DNA of 64,000 nucleotides, taken from Pseudomonas sp. 10S4. GTDB taxonomy: Bacteria > Pseudomonadota > Gammaproteobacteria > Pseudomonadales > Pseudomonadaceae. This document shows, in pieces, positions 45,247 to 55,117 of this stretch (its first letter is position 1; each line of letters opens with the position of its first letter). Both the position numbers and the translations under genes were made by a program. Under the pieces are notes generated by a model. The model searched no databases and was not told where the DNA came from. It saw only the letters and a program-made list of their open reading frames with translations. Location: contig NZ_CP133774.1 in assembly GCF_034344865.1 (NCBI RefSeq), positions 5,518,001-5,582,000 on the forward strand. The letters are read 5' to 3'.

Positions 45247-47628
45247 ATGGGCCAGGAAGAAATTATTGCATCGCAAGAAGAAGCACTTCCCACGGCAGAC
45301 GGGTTGTTCGAGCACCTGAATCACCTGCAACGGCTCAACACTCGCAACGTGCTCGACGCCGTGCACCAGCGCCAGGCAAAAACCTTCGCGCCGCTAAGTC
45401 AGGGTCAGCTCAAACAACCCACTGCAGCGCACTGGCAGGAATACTTCACTGACCTGAGCCAACGCAGCCTGTTGTTCTGGGACACCTTGCGCCAGCGCGG
45501 CGACAACACCCTGGCCCATGAACGCGCAGGCTTTCCGCTGTTGCTCAAGTTCGACCATGAAACCCTGCTCAACGGCGCGAACCTGGCGCGCCCGGTCAAC
45601 TATTCGCTATTACGCATCCTCAGCAGCCCCGAGCAATCGGTCGACAACCAGCAACCGGTGATCATCATTGACCCGCGCGGCGGCCATGGCTCTGGGATCG
45701 GCGGCTTCAAACAGGATTCGGTCATCGGCGAAAGCCTGCGCGCCGGTCATCCCACCTACTTCATAAGCTTCAGTCACTCGCCAAGCCCCGGGCAAACCCT
45801 GGCGGATATCGTCGAGGCACAGGCGCAGTTCATCGAAGTGGTCAGCGCCCGGCATCCCGCCAGTGCCAAACCGGTGGTGATCGGCAACTGCCAGGCTGGC
45901 TGGGCGTTGATGGGGTTGGCGGCAACCCGGCCAGAGCTGCCGGGGCTGATCATTGTCAACGGCGCGCCGTTGTCGTACTGGGCCGGGGTCAACGGGCGCA
46001 ATCCGATGCGCTACACCGGCGGTTTGCTGGGCGGTGGCTGGATGGCGCGTCTGGGCAGTGACTTGGGCAACGATCGGTTCGACGGCGCCTGGCTGGTCAG
46101 TAATTTCGAAACCCTCGACCCGGCCAACACCTACTGGGGCAAGTATTACCACCTGTTCAGCGAAGTCGACACGGAAGCGGCACGGTTTCTCGATTTCGAA
46201 CGTTGGTGGGGTAGCCCGACGCTGCTCAACAGCGAAGAAATCGAGATGATTGTCGACGATCTGTTCATCGGTAATCAGCTGTCCGGCGGCTTGGGCCGCA
46301 AGAGCAGCGGGCTCGACCTCAAGCGCATCGAAGTGCCGGTGGTGGTGTTTTGTTCCTTTGGCGACAACATCACCTCGCCGCAACAGGCGCTGGACTGGAT
46401 CGCCGATGTGTACCCCAGCGACCTCGCCCTGCAAAACGCCGGGCGCACCATCGTCTACCTGCGTCACGCCAGCATCGGCCATCTCGGCATCTTCGTCTCC
46501 GGCGAAGTCGCCCGACGTGAGCACCGTGAGTTGCTGGGCGCAGTCGAAACCATCAACGCCCTGCCCGCCGGGCTCTATGAAATGCTGATCGAGGATCTGC
46601 CTGACACGCAATACACCGTGCGTTTCGAGCCCCGGCACATTGCCGACATCCATGGCGATGTGCCGCCGCCCCGCGATGATGATCGCGAATTCGCCTTGGT
46701 CGAGCGTGCCTCAAGCATCAACAACAGCCTCTACGACGGTTTTGTTCGTCCGTGGTTGCGCCCGTTGATCAACGAGCCAAGCGCCGAGCTGATGCGCAAA
46801 ACCCATCCCTTCCATCAGCAGCAGGTGCTCTGGAGCAGTTTGAACCCGGCGCTGTGGTGGCTGGCCGGCAGCGCCGCGCAAGTTCGCAAGGATCGTCGCC
46901 CCGCTGCCACGGACAATCCGTTGCTGGCCTGGCAGGCATTGTTCGCCAACCAGATTCAGGACGCGCTGAACGGCTACCGCGATCTGCGCGATGCGACTCA
47001 GGAACTGTGTTTCTACGGCGTGTATGGCGCACTCAATAGCCTTGGTGGCAACACACCGACGCGCGATCTTCAGGCCCACGCCGAGCAGCACGACAAACAG
47101 CTGCTCGCACACCTTAAAACCGCCCTGCCCCTTGGCGGGCTGATGGAAGCGTTGATCCGCATCCTGTTCCTGCTGGAGCGCGACAACGACGTGCCGGGCA
47201 AGGCCAACATCGAGAAACTGCTTGAGCAATTTCAGGTGTTGCTGCAAGACCACAGTGCCGAACCGCTGGACCTTCGCGAAACCCTGCAAACCCAGAAAAT
47301 GCTGGTACTGACTCACCCGCAAGAAGCACTGCACAGCTTGCCGCTGTTACTGCCCGAAACGGAGGAACGTCAGCAGGTATTGGCCGCCGTCGCCAACCTG
47401 TTGCCAGCGTTGCTGAGCGATACCGCGACCGGGCACGCTTTCTGGTGCGAACTCCATACCCTGCTTGAAGTGCCCCTGCCCGGTTTCAACCTGACCCAAC
47501 CGCCGGGCGAAGCGGATGTCCCTGTGGAAGCAGCGCCTCCAGTGCCTGCGCCCGTCGCCAAGGTCGAAGTCCCAACGCACCAACCCGCCAAGCTCCGAAA
47601 AAAGGCCAAAAAACCAACCACCAAATAA
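45247..47628 (+). CDS. DUF3141 protein, PHA-synthase-like alpha/beta hydrolase
   Basis: A 793-residue protein of the DUF3141 family often linked to PHB genes. An N-terminal helical region (FEHLNHLQRLNTRNVLDAVH, then WQEYFTDLSQRSLLFWDTLR) resembles the PhaC N-domain. The hydrolase core carries DPRGGHGSGIGGFKQDSVIG and the nucleophile elbow VVIGNCQAGWALMGLA with Cys215. A cysteine in the GxCxxG elbow, not serine, is the PHA-synthase signature. The C-terminal roughly 300 residues are helical and end in a Lys-rich tail (LRKKAKKPTTK). It may be a polymerase-like, depolymerase or granule-associated enzyme. It shares the candidate PhaR operator with phasin. Confidence 0.8.
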   Translation: MGQEEIIASQEEALPTADGLFEHLNHLQRLNTRNVLDAVHQRQAKTFAPLSQGQLKQPTAAHWQEYFTDLSQRSLLFWDTLRQRGDNTLAHERAGFPLLLKFDHETLLNGANLARPVNYSLLRILSSPEQSVDNQQPVIIIDPRGGHGSGIGGFKQDSVIGESLRAGHPTYFISFSHSPSPGQTLADIVEAQAQFIEVVSARHPASAKPVVIGNCQAGWALMGLAATRPELPGLIIVNGAPLSYWAGVNGRNPMRYTGGLLGGGWMARLGSDLGNDRFDGAWLVSNFETLDPANTYWGKYYHLFSEVDTEAARFLDFERWWGSPTLLNSEEIEMIVDDLFIGNQLSGGLGRKSSGLDLKRIEVPVVVFCSFGDNITSPQQALDWIADVYPSDLALQNAGRTIVYLRHASIGHLGIFVSGEVARREHRELLGAVETINALPAGLYEMLIEDLPDTQYTVRFEPRHIADIHGDVPPPRDDDREFALVERASSINNSLYDGFVRPWLRPLINEPSAELMRKTHPFHQQQVLWSSLNPALWWLAGSAAQVRKDRRPAATDNPLLAWQALFANQIQDALNGYRDLRDATQELCFYGVYGALNSLGGNTPTRDLQAHAEQHDKQLLAHLKTALPLGGLMEALIRILFLLERDNDVPGKANIEKLLEQFQVLLQDHSAEPLDLRETLQTQKMLVLTHPQEALHSLPLLLPETEERQQVLAAVANLLPALLSDTATGHAFWCELHTLLEVPLPGFNLTQPPGEADVPVEAAPPVPAPVAKVEVPTHQPAKLRKKAKKPTTK

Positions 47629-47728
47629 ACCCCGCCACGGCGCTTCTACAGACAGAAACCATCCTCTGTACGAGCTGCCGAAGGCTCGGGCCGCGTTCGG
47701 ACGATCTTTTGATCTTAAAAAGCCAAAC

Positions 47729-48766
47729 TCAAACCGGCGCGGCTACTTCGACCTCGAAGGATTCATCCGCCCGATACTGCCCCGGCGTCATCCCAAACCA
47801 GCGGCTGCAAGCCTTGTTAAAACTGCTGTGGTCATGAAAACCAAGGAGATACGCCACATGCTTCATGTTGAAATGAGAATGGCGCAGATAGAAGTCGGCC
47901 AATTGCCGGCGCACCGCGTTCTGCACGTCCTTGAATTGCGTCCCGTCCTTTTCCAGCGCTCGTTGCAAGGTGCGCTTGCTGATATTCAACTCCCCAGCGA
48001 TCGACTCCATATCCCATTGCCCTTGGCCCTGGCTCAACCGCTCGGTAATCAACGCCCGAATCCTGCCGACAATCGAGAAACCAAACAGCAGGTCCAGTTG
48101 CGCTTCGGCAAAATTCTCGTGCAGCACCGCCAGTGCCTCGTTGGCCATGCTCAACGGACGCAACACCTCCTGGCCGTCGAATAGAATGCTGTCGTAGGCC
48201 GCGTCAAACTGCAGGTTGCAGCCAAACAAACGCCGATGTTCGGAGGTGTTTTCCGGTTCGGGATAGCTGAACTCCACATTCAGCGGTTGCGGCGATTTAC
48301 CGCCCGCCAGCCAACGGCAAAAACCCATCAAAGACGCCAGGCCAGCGTCGACATATTGCCGGGGCTTGACCGAGCCGGCCTGCTGATGATCAAGCGCGGC
48401 CAATCGGTAGTTCTGCTGCTCGGCCATGAAGAACAGGCTGAATCCGGTGCCGATCAACGGGCTGAAACGCACCAACCGTTCAAGGGCTTTTTTCAGGTTC
48501 AGACTGGACATCATGGTGTAGCCGACAATCTGAAAACTGCCGGGATGGAAGTTGCCATAGGCCTTCAAGCCGATGTCGGGATCACCGCTGGCCTGTGCGG
48601 CCAGCTCCCACAATTGATAGATCGCACGTCGCTCACAAAACGCTCCGGGTTGGTTGGCGAGATTAATATCCAGTCCAGCCTCAAGGCACAGACTGGCGAC
48701 ATCAAGCCCTTGAGCCGAGAGCGTATTGACCAGCACGCTGGCATAGCCTGAACTCATTCTATACAT
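47729..48766 (-). CDS. phbR: PhbR, AraC-family activator of the PHB operon
   Basis: A 345-residue AraC/XylS regulator of the OruR/PhbR type: an N-terminal arabinose-binding-like domain with DPDIGLKAYGNFHPGSFQIV, and a C-terminal double helix-turn-helix (ESIAGELNISKRTLQRALEK and MKHVAYLLGFHDHSSFNKAC). It is divergent from the reductase gene across about 240 bp. The arrangement phbR / phbB-phbA-phbC is that described for Pseudomonas sp. 61-3 and related strains, where PhbR activates the operon. Confidence 0.85.
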   Translation of the reverse strand: MYRMSSGYASVLVNTLSAQGLDVASLCLEAGLDINLANQPGAFCERRAIYQLWELAAQASGDPDIGLKAYGNFHPGSFQIVGYTMMSSLNLKKALERLVRFSPLIGTGFSLFFMAEQQNYRLAALDHQQAGSVKPRQYVDAGLASLMGFCRWLAGGKSPQPLNVEFSYPEPENTSEHRRLFGCNLQFDAAYDSILFDGQEVLRPLSMANEALAVLHENFAEAQLDLLFGFSIVGRIRALITERLSQGQGQWDMESIAGELNISKRTLQRALEKDGTQFKDVQNAVRRQLADFYLRHSHFNMKHVAYLLGFHDHSSFNKACSRWFGMTPGQYRADESFEVEVAAPV

Positions 48767-49007
48767 GGCGTCCTCAATGACCTGTGGAACCGAACATCCT
48801 GTCCGGAGCCATAACCGATCTGCACTGAATCAAATAATAACGGGGCGCTCGGTTGTGAGTGTTGATCCCAGTATAGGTACTCCTCGTTTTTAGCCAGCCG
48901 TGGCGCCGTTGGACACCAGACAGTCACCTCACAACACTTCCGCAGCCCCCGCCAATACCGAACAATCCTCCTATCTTGCAACGCAAAAGAAAAAAGGAAA
49001 GGAGTCT

Positions 49008-49754
49008 ATGAAGTCGCTTGGTCGTATTGCATTGGTAACCGGTGGTATGGGTGGGATTGGTACGGCGATCAGCCAGCGTCTTTACAAGGAGGGTTTCAAG
49101 GTTGTGGTGGGTTGCAGCGCCAACTCCAGCCGCAAGAACGAGTGGGCCGCGAGCCAGTTGGCGGCGGGCTATGAATTCGAGTTTGTGTACGGCGACATCA
49201 CCGACTGGGAGTCGACCCGCAAGGCTTTCGAGCTGGTCAGGGAGACGTTCGGCCCGGTCGACGTGCTGGTCAACAACGCCGGCATTACCCGGGACGCCTC
49301 GTTTCGCAAACTCACCCCCGAAGACTGGAACGCCGTGATCGGCACCAACCTCAGCGGCTTGTTCAACACCACCAAACAGGTGATTGAAGGCATGTTGAGC
49401 AAGGGCTGGGGACGAGTGATCAACATCTCTTCCATCAACGGTCAGCGCGGCCAGTTCGGCCAAACCAACTACAGCGCGGCCAAGGCCGGCATCCACGGTT
49501 TCACCATGGCCCTGGCGCGGGAAGTGTCGGGCAAGGGCGTGACCGTCAATACGGTTTCGCCGGGCTACATCCAGACCAGCATGACCGCGGCCATTCGCCC
49601 GGACATCCTCGACAGCATGATCGCCGCCACCCCGGTCGGGCGCCTGGGCCAACCGGAAGAAATCGCCTCCATCGTCGCCTGGCTGGCGTCTGATGAATCG
49701 GCCTACAGCACCGGTGCCGACTTCTCGGTCAACGGCGGCATGAACATGCAGTAG
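49008..49754 (+). CDS. phbB: Acetoacetyl-CoA reductase
   Basis: NADPH-dependent reduction of acetoacetyl-CoA to (R)-3-hydroxybutyryl-CoA. It has 248 residues, SDR fold: nucleotide motif TGGMGGIG (residues 11-18), NNAG, catalytic Ser in INISSINGQRGQFGQ and the YSAAK motif (Tyr-xxx-Lys). AAGGAG lies immediately before ATG 49008; 36 upstream codons are open but unlike the family. First gene of the operon. A TTGC-aac-GCAA palindrome about 30 bp upstream may be another regulator site. Confidence 0.93.
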   Translation: MKSLGRIALVTGGMGGIGTAISQRLYKEGFKVVVGCSANSSRKNEWAASQLAAGYEFEFVYGDITDWESTRKAFELVRETFGPVDVLVNNAGITRDASFRKLTPEDWNAVIGTNLSGLFNTTKQVIEGMLSKGWGRVINISSINGQRGQFGQTNYSAAKAGIHGFTMALAREVSGKGVTVNTVSPGYIQTSMTAAIRPDILDSMIAATPVGRLGQPEEIASIVAWLASDESAYSTGADFSVNGGMNMQ

Positions 49755-49811
49755 GCCTGTCAGGGCATGGATGCCCTGCTCCCGCTCGACAAAATTCTAA
49801 TGAGGTCACGC

Positions 49812-50990
49812 ATGAACGAAGTCGTAATCGTTGCCGCCACTCGTACCGCCATCGGCAGCTTCCAGGGTGCCTTGTCCGCGATACCGGCCACTGAGCTGGG
49901 CGCGGCGCTGATTCGCCGCGTGCTGGAACAGACGGGCATCAGCGGTGAACAAATCGATGAAGTGATCCTCGGCCAGGTGCTCAGCGCCGGTTCAGGGCAA
50001 AACCCGGCACGCCAGACCGCGATCAAGGCCGGCCTGCCCTTCACCACCCCCGCGATGACCCTGAACAAAGTCTGCGGCTCGGGCCTCAAGGCTGTGCAAC
50101 TGGCGGTCCAGGCGATCCGCTGTGGTGACGCCGAACTGGTGATTGCCGGCGGTCAGGAAAACATGAGCCTGGCGCCCTACGTATTGCCCAAGGCCCGAAC
50201 CGGTTTGCGCCTGGGCCATGCGCAACTGCAAGACAGCGTGATCCAGGACGGTTTGTGGGATGCGTTCAACGACTACCACATGGGCATTACTGCGGAGAAT
50301 CTGGCGCAGAAGTACAGCCTGACTCGCGAGCAACAAGATAACTTCGCCGCCGCCTCGCAACAGAAAGCCGCTGCGGCCATCGAGGCCGGTTACTTCAAGC
50401 GTGAAATCACCCCGATCCTGATTCCCCAGCGCAAGGGTGAGCCGCTGGCCTTCGACACCGATGAACAGCCACGACTGGACAGCAGCCTCCAGTCCCTGGG
50501 CAAACTCAAACCGGCGTTCCAGAAAGACGGCAGCGTCACCGCCGGCAATTCGTCGACCCTCAACGATGGCGCCGCGGTGCTGTTGCTGGCCAGTGCCGCC
50601 AAGGCTCAGGCGTTGGGGTTACCGATTCTGGCGCGGATCAAGGCTTACGCCAGCGCCGGCGTGGACCCATCGATCATGGGCATCGGCCCGGTCCCGGCGA
50701 CCCGCCTGGTACTGGAGAAGGCCGGTTGGAATCTCACGGACCTGGACCTGATCGAAGCCAACGAAGCCTTCGCCGCCCAGTCACTGGCGGTCGGTAAGGA
50801 ACTGGGCTGGGACACCAGCAAGGTCAACGTCAATGGCGGTGCAATTGCCCTCGGTCATCCGATTGGCGCATCGGGTGCGCGGATTCTGGTCTCGCTGTTG
50901 TTTGAGCTGATCCGTCGCGATGGCCACAAAGGCCTGGCCACGTTGTGCATCGGCGGCGGGCAAGGCGTCAGCCTGGTCATCGAGCGCTAG
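49812..50990 (+). CDS. phbA: Acetyl-CoA acetyltransferase (beta-ketothiolase)
   Basis: Condenses two acetyl-CoA to acetoacetyl-CoA, the first step of PHB synthesis. It has 392 residues. The thiolase residues are present: Cys88 in [12 protein letters not shown], His in [17 protein letters not shown], and the C-terminal Cys in [13 protein letters not shown] precedes ATG 49812. It lies 57 bases after phbB. A strong terminator follows. Confidence 0.95.
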   Translation: MNEVVIVAATRTAIGSFQGALSAIPATELGAALIRRVLEQTGISGEQIDEVILGQVLSAGSGQNPARQTAIKAGLPFTTPAMTLNKVCGSGLKAVQLAVQAIRCGDAELVIAGGQENMSLAPYVLPKARTGLRLGHAQLQDSVIQDGLWDAFNDYHMGITAENLAQKYSLTREQQDNFAAASQQKAAAAIEAGYFKREITPILIPQRKGEPLAFDTDEQPRLDSSLQSLGKLKPAFQKDGSVTAGNSSTLNDGAAVLLLASAAKAQALGLPILARIKAYASAGVDPSIMGIGPVPATRLVLEKAGWNLTDLDLIEANEAFAAQSLAVGKELGWDTSKVNVNGGAIALGHPIGASGARILVSLLFELIRRDGHKGLATLCIGGGQGVSLVIER

Positions 50991-51021
50991 TCACACCGAA
51001 CTGCTTGCCTTAGCTACTGAC

Positions 51022-51051
51022 GCGGCACCGTCGTGCGGTGCCGCGCTTTTT
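51022..51051 (+). terminator. Rho-independent terminator between phbA and phbC
   Basis: The stem GCGGCACCG/CGGTGCCGC with a five-base loop is followed by GCTTTTT. It lies about 30 bases after the thiolase stop and 34 before the synthase start, so synthase expression needs readthrough or its own promoter. Confidence 0.85.
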
Positions 51052-51084
51052 CTGCCCGGTTTATCTTTGTGGGCAAGGAGCTCC

Positions 51085-52787
51085 ATGGATAACAACGCGC
51101 ACACCTTCAACACCTACTGGTCTGGCCAGGTTCCGTTCATTGCGTCCTTTGCAGTGCAACAATTACGCCTGTGGGTCAGCACCAATCCATGGTTTACAGG
51201 GCATGAATACAACGACTGGTTCGACCTGCCTCACAGCACCCTCGACAGCCTGCAATCGGACTACCAGCTGCAATGGGGCGACCTCGGCCAACGCCTGATG
51301 ACCGGCCAGCCGTTTACCTTCGAGGACCGACGATTTGCCAGCGGCAACTGGAGTCAACCGTTGTTCGGTTCCCTCGCCGCGTTTTACCTGCTCAACGCCG
51401 GGTTCCTGTTGAAGCTGCTGGACAAGCTGCCGATCAAGGAAAAAAACCGCGCCAGCGCCTGCTGTATCTGGTGGAGCAAGCCATCGCCGCCGGTGCCCCG
51501 AGCAACTTCCTGGCGAGTAACCCGGATGCCTTGCAACGGGTAGTCGAGACCCAGGGCGCCAGCCTGCTCACAGGGTTGCTGCACCTGGCCAGCGACCTGA
51601 AAGAAGGCAAGATGCGTCAGTGCGACAGCAACGCCTTCAAGGTCGGGGACGACCTGGCCACCACGCCCGGCGAAGTGGTGTTCGAGAACGAACTGTTCCA
51701 GCTGATTCAGTACTACCCGCAAACCGAAACCCAGTACCGGCGCCCAGTGTTCGTCGTGCCGCCGTCGATCAACAAGTACTACATCCTCGACCTGCGCCCC
51801 GACAACTCGATGATCCGCCACCTCTTGCAGCAAGGGCACCCGGTGTTTCTGATGTCCTGGCGCAACTTCGACCAGGCGCACGCCAACACCACCTGGGATG
51901 ACTTGATCGAAACCGGCATCATCAAGGGCCTGCAAGTGACCCGCGAAATCAGCGGCGAACAACGCCCCAACTGCGTCGGTTTCTGTATCGGCGGCACGTT
52001 ATTAAGCACGGCGCTGGCGGTCCTGGCCGCGCGCGGTGATAAAGAAATCGCCAGCGTCAGCCTGCTGACCACTTTCCTCGATTACCTCGACACCGGCCCC
52101 ATCGACATCTTCGTCGACGAACAACTGGTGGCTTACCGCGAGCGCACCATTGGCGGAAAGGACGGCCCCATCGGCCTGTTCAAGGGCGAGGACATGGGCA
52201 ACACCTTCTCGCTGCTGCGCCCCAATGACCTGTGGTGGAACTACAACGTCGACAAGTACCTCAAGGGCCTGAAGCCAATCGCGTTGGACCTGTTGTTCTG
52301 GAACAACGACAGCACCAACCTGCCCGGCCCGATGTATTGCTGGTACTTGCGCCACACCTACCTGCAAAACGACCTGAAATCCGGCGAACTGAATTGCTGC
52401 GGGGTCAAACTCGACCTGCGAGCCATCGAGGCGCCGGCGTACATCCTCGCCACCCATGACGACCACATCGTGCCGTGGCGCAGCGCCTACGCCAGCACCA
52501 ACCTGCTGGGCGGGACCAAGCGCTTTGTGCTCGGAGCCTCGGGGCATATCGCCGGGGTGATCAACCCGCCGGCCAACCACAAGCGTCATTACTGGACCAA
52601 CAATCGCGTCAGCAAAAACCCGGACACCTGGTTCAAAAATGCAGATCAGCACCCGGGGAGCTGGTGGAATGACTGGTGCGTCTGGCTGGCCAGTCACGCC
52701 GGGGAGCGCCAACCTTCGGTGCTGCATACCGGCAATACCCGTTACCCGGCAATCGAATCGGCGCCGGGGCGCTATGTGAAGCAATGA
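51085..52787 (+). CDS. phbC: PHB synthase, class I, frame split by one missing base
   Basis: Polymerises (R)-3-hydroxybutyryl-CoA at the granule surface. The frame breaks in the A-run near 51447. One extra base joins KLPIKEK to PRQRLLYLVEQAIAAG and gives 567 residues, a normal class I size. The catalytic set is intact: Cys301 in NCVGFCIGGTLLSTAL, Asp in ATHDDHIVPWRSAYAS, and His in GASGHIAGVINPP. The conserved WWNDW-type segment (PGSWWNDWCVWL) is near the C-terminus. AAGGAG precedes ATG 51085. It has the short-chain (3HB) signature context, not that of the medium-chain phaC1ZC2 locus. Confidence 0.92.
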
Positions 52788-52792
52788 TGTGA

Positions 52793-52826
52793 AGCCCGGC
52801 GCGATGAATGAGCATCGCGCAGGGCT
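52793..52826 (+). terminator. Hairpin after phbC
   Basis: GCGCGATG/CATCGCGC with a six-base loop, extended by flanking AGCCC/GGGCT, follows the synthase stop. There is no T-tract. Confidence 0.5.
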
Positions 52827-52930
52827 GACTGCCTTATCCCGCAAAAAACCAAACACAGCACACCGACTCAATATCCCCGCCCAAATCTGCGCAACCATGG
52901 CCCTTCACTCACCCCCGTAAGGACCTCGTG

Positions 52931-53584
52931 ATGGCCATTGCAAAAGCAGCGCCCGGTAAAACCCTGCTGACCCCAACCGACCACACCCTGATCATGATCG
53001 ACCACCAGTCGCAGATGTCCTTTGCGACCAAGTCCATCGATGCCGTGACCCTGCGCAACAACGCCGCACTGGTGGCCAAGGCTGCTCGTGGTTTCAAGGT
53101 CTCGACCATCCTCACCACCGTCGCCGAGAAGAGTTTTTCCGGGCCGATTTTCGACGAAATCAAGTCGGTGTTTCCGGAACACCACGTGATCGACCGCACC
53201 AGCATGAACACCTGGGAAGACGAGCGCATCGCCGTTGAAGTCAACAAGTTCGGCAAGCAGAAAATCGTCCTGGCCGGCCTGTGGACTTCGGTGTGCATCG
53301 TCGGCCCGGCCCTGTCGGCCATCGACCAGGGTTTCGAGGTGTATTTCATCGCCGATGCTTGCGGCGATGTTTCCATCGAAGCCCATGAAATGGCCATACA
53401 GCGCATGGTCCAGCTCGGCGCCCGCCCAATGACGTCGCTGCAATACCTGCTGGAACTGCAACGTGACTGGGCGCGTACCGAGACTTACGAAGAAACCGTG
53501 AAAACCTCGATCGCCAATGGTGGTTCTTATGGCTTGGGCTTGATCTACGCCAAGACCATGTTCGGCGCCTCCGAAGGCCATTAA
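52931..53584 (+). CDS. Isochorismatase-family hydrolase (YcaC-like)
   Basis: A cysteine hydrolase of 217 residues. The Asp-Lys-Cys set is recognisable: Asp in TLIMIDHQSQMSF, Cys in VLAGLWTSVCIVGPAL and a cis-peptide loop before it. The C-terminal extension (LQRDWARTETYEETVKTSIA, then GGSYGLGLIYAKTMFG) is the YcaC subgroup. The physiological substrate of YcaC-like enzymes is unknown. AAGGA lies before ATG 52931. A hairpin separates it from the OprD porin. Confidence 0.85.
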   Translation: MAIAKAAPGKTLLTPTDHTLIMIDHQSQMSFATKSIDAVTLRNNAALVAKAARGFKVSTILTTVAEKSFSGPIFDEIKSVFPEHHVIDRTSMNTWEDERIAVEVNKFGKQKIVLAGLWTSVCIVGPALSAIDQGFEVYFIADACGDVSIEAHEMAIQRMVQLGARPMTSLQYLLELQRDWARTETYEETVKTSIANGGSYGLGLIYAKTMFGASEGH

Positions 53585-53592
53585 GCAACAAC

Positions 53593-53619
53593 AGCGACTG
53601 CGCGTCCTGCGCAGTCGCT
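53593..53619 (+). terminator. Hairpin between isochorismatase and oprD-family genes
   Basis: Perfect eleven-base arms AGCGACTGCGC/GCGCAGTCGCT with a five-base loop. There is no T-tract. It is likely a terminator or mRNA-stability structure. Confidence 0.55.
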
Positions 53620-53637
53620 GCCTCGTGGTGATCGCCC

Positions 53638-54963
53638 ATGACCTTTTCTGCACAAAACTGTAAATTCCTCGCCGCCATGACGATTCTGTTCGCCGGCACC
53701 GTCCTGGCCGATGAACCGGCACCCACCGCGCAAGGTTTCCTGGAGGGCGCGACGCTGGGTGTATTGAGTCGAAACTTCTACCTCAACAGCGACTACCGCT
53801 CACCCTCGCCCTCCGGAAAAAGCTACAAACAGGAGTGGGCTCAAGGGTTTATCAGCTCTTTTGAATCCGGTTTCACCGACGGCACGATTGGCTTTGGCCT
53901 CGACGCCCACGCGTTTCTCGGGCTCAAGCTCGACGGCGGCAAAGGACATTCAGGCACCGGATTACTGCCGGTTGATGATGATGGCCGCAGCGAAAGCAAC
54001 TACTCCAGTGGCGGCGGCGCGATCAAGCTCAAGGCGTCCCGCACCACCCTGGCCTTCGGTGAAATGACCGTGGAAACCCCGGTGTTCGACACCTCGGACA
54101 AACGCCTGCAACCGGAGTACGCCACGGGTTTTCTGATGAACAGCCGGGAAATCGACGGAATGAACCTGGTGGCCGGGCACTTCACGGCGTTCAAGAACCA
54201 GGACAGTTCATCGAGCAAGGGCGACTTTTACGGTTACGGTGCCAACACTGAGGCGGGCGGCATTAGCTTTCTCGGCGCCGACCTGTTCACCAACAGCCCG
54301 CTGGGCGGCGCGTTGTACGCCTCCGAACTGAGCGACACCTGGCACCAGTACTACGGCAATCTGCACCTGAAGCAATCGGATGTTTTCCTCGACGCCAATC
54401 TCTATCACACGCAAGACACCGGCCGGGCACTGGCGGGAGCAATCGAAAACACGGCCTACAGCCTGTCGGGCAAGTACACCCTTGGCGCGCATGGATTCAC
54501 CCTGGCCTATCAGCAAATCAATGGCGACACCCCGTTCGATTTCGTCGGCGGCGACTCCATTTACCTCGCGAACTCGATCAAGTACGCCGACTTCAACGGC
54601 GCCCACGAGCGCTCCTGGCAAGCTCGCTACGACCTCGATTTGGGAGCATTCGGCATTCCCGGGCTGAAGTTCATGACCCGTTACGTGACCGGCCGCGACA
54701 TCGACGGCACCCATGCGCCCAAGGGCGGTGCCTACAACCCGTTCGACGCAGCGACCGGCGAGTACGACCCCCAGCAAGGCGATGGCGGACGACACTGGGA
54801 GCGCGACATCGATTTGCGCTACGTCGTGCAATCCGGCCCGGCTAAGGACTTATCTCTGCAACTGTCCCATGTGTCGCATCGGGCCAACACCGCCCAGGCG
54901 GGCGATGACATCGACAGGGTTTATGTCGTGGTTCAGTACCCGCTGAACTTCGGTCACCTTTGA
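53638..54963 (+). CDS. OprD-family outer-membrane porin
   Basis: An 18-strand substrate-specific porin of the OprD family, 441 residues. It has a signal peptide (FLAAMTILFAGTVLA) and the mature start DEPAPTAQGFLEGATLGVL, typical for OprD. Characteristic segments are LSRNFYLNSDYRS, GFGLDAHAFLGLKLDGGKG, ATGFLMNSREIDGMNLVAGH and the C-terminal LQLSHVSHRANTAQAGDDID. It ends VQYPLNFGHL. It passes small carboxylates or amino acids; the substrate is undetermined. The start could also be ATG 53677, which would shorten the signal peptide. Confidence 0.9.
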   Translation: MTFSAQNCKFLAAMTILFAGTVLADEPAPTAQGFLEGATLGVLSRNFYLNSDYRSPSPSGKSYKQEWAQGFISSFESGFTDGTIGFGLDAHAFLGLKLDGGKGHSGTGLLPVDDDGRSESNYSSGGGAIKLKASRTTLAFGEMTVETPVFDTSDKRLQPEYATGFLMNSREIDGMNLVAGHFTAFKNQDSSSSKGDFYGYGANTEAGGISFLGADLFTNSPLGGALYASELSDTWHQYYGNLHLKQSDVFLDANLYHTQDTGRALAGAIENTAYSLSGKYTLGAHGFTLAYQQINGDTPFDFVGGDSIYLANSIKYADFNGAHERSWQARYDLDLGAFGIPGLKFMTRYVTGRDIDGTHAPKGGAYNPFDAATGEYDPQQGDGGRHWERDIDLRYVVQSGPAKDLSLQLSHVSHRANTAQAGDDIDRVYVVVQYPLNFGHL

Positions 54964-55004
54964 TTGGCGCTATGCCAAACGTCAGTCAGTTAAGGCGCAC
55001 AACC

Positions 55005-55094
55005 TGTGGGAGCGGGCTTGCTCGCGAAAGCGGTGGTTCAGTGAGCATTGATGTCGACTGACACGCCCTCTTCGCGAGCAAGCCCGCTCCCATA
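55005..55094. repeat. REPIN (paired inverted REP elements)
   Basis: TGTGGGAGCGGGCTTGCTCG at 55005-55024, continuing to 55028, has its near-perfect complement at 55071-55094, separated by about 40 bases. This is the Pseudomonas REPIN form. It sits between convergent genes. Confidence 0.9.
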
Positions 55095-55117
55095 GGAGTG
55101 CATTTCAATCCTCAGGC

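Noticed and set aside
52002..52898. 298-codon open frame antisense to phbC
   Set aside because: Same reason: an antisense shadow of a well-supported gene without motifs or ribosome site.
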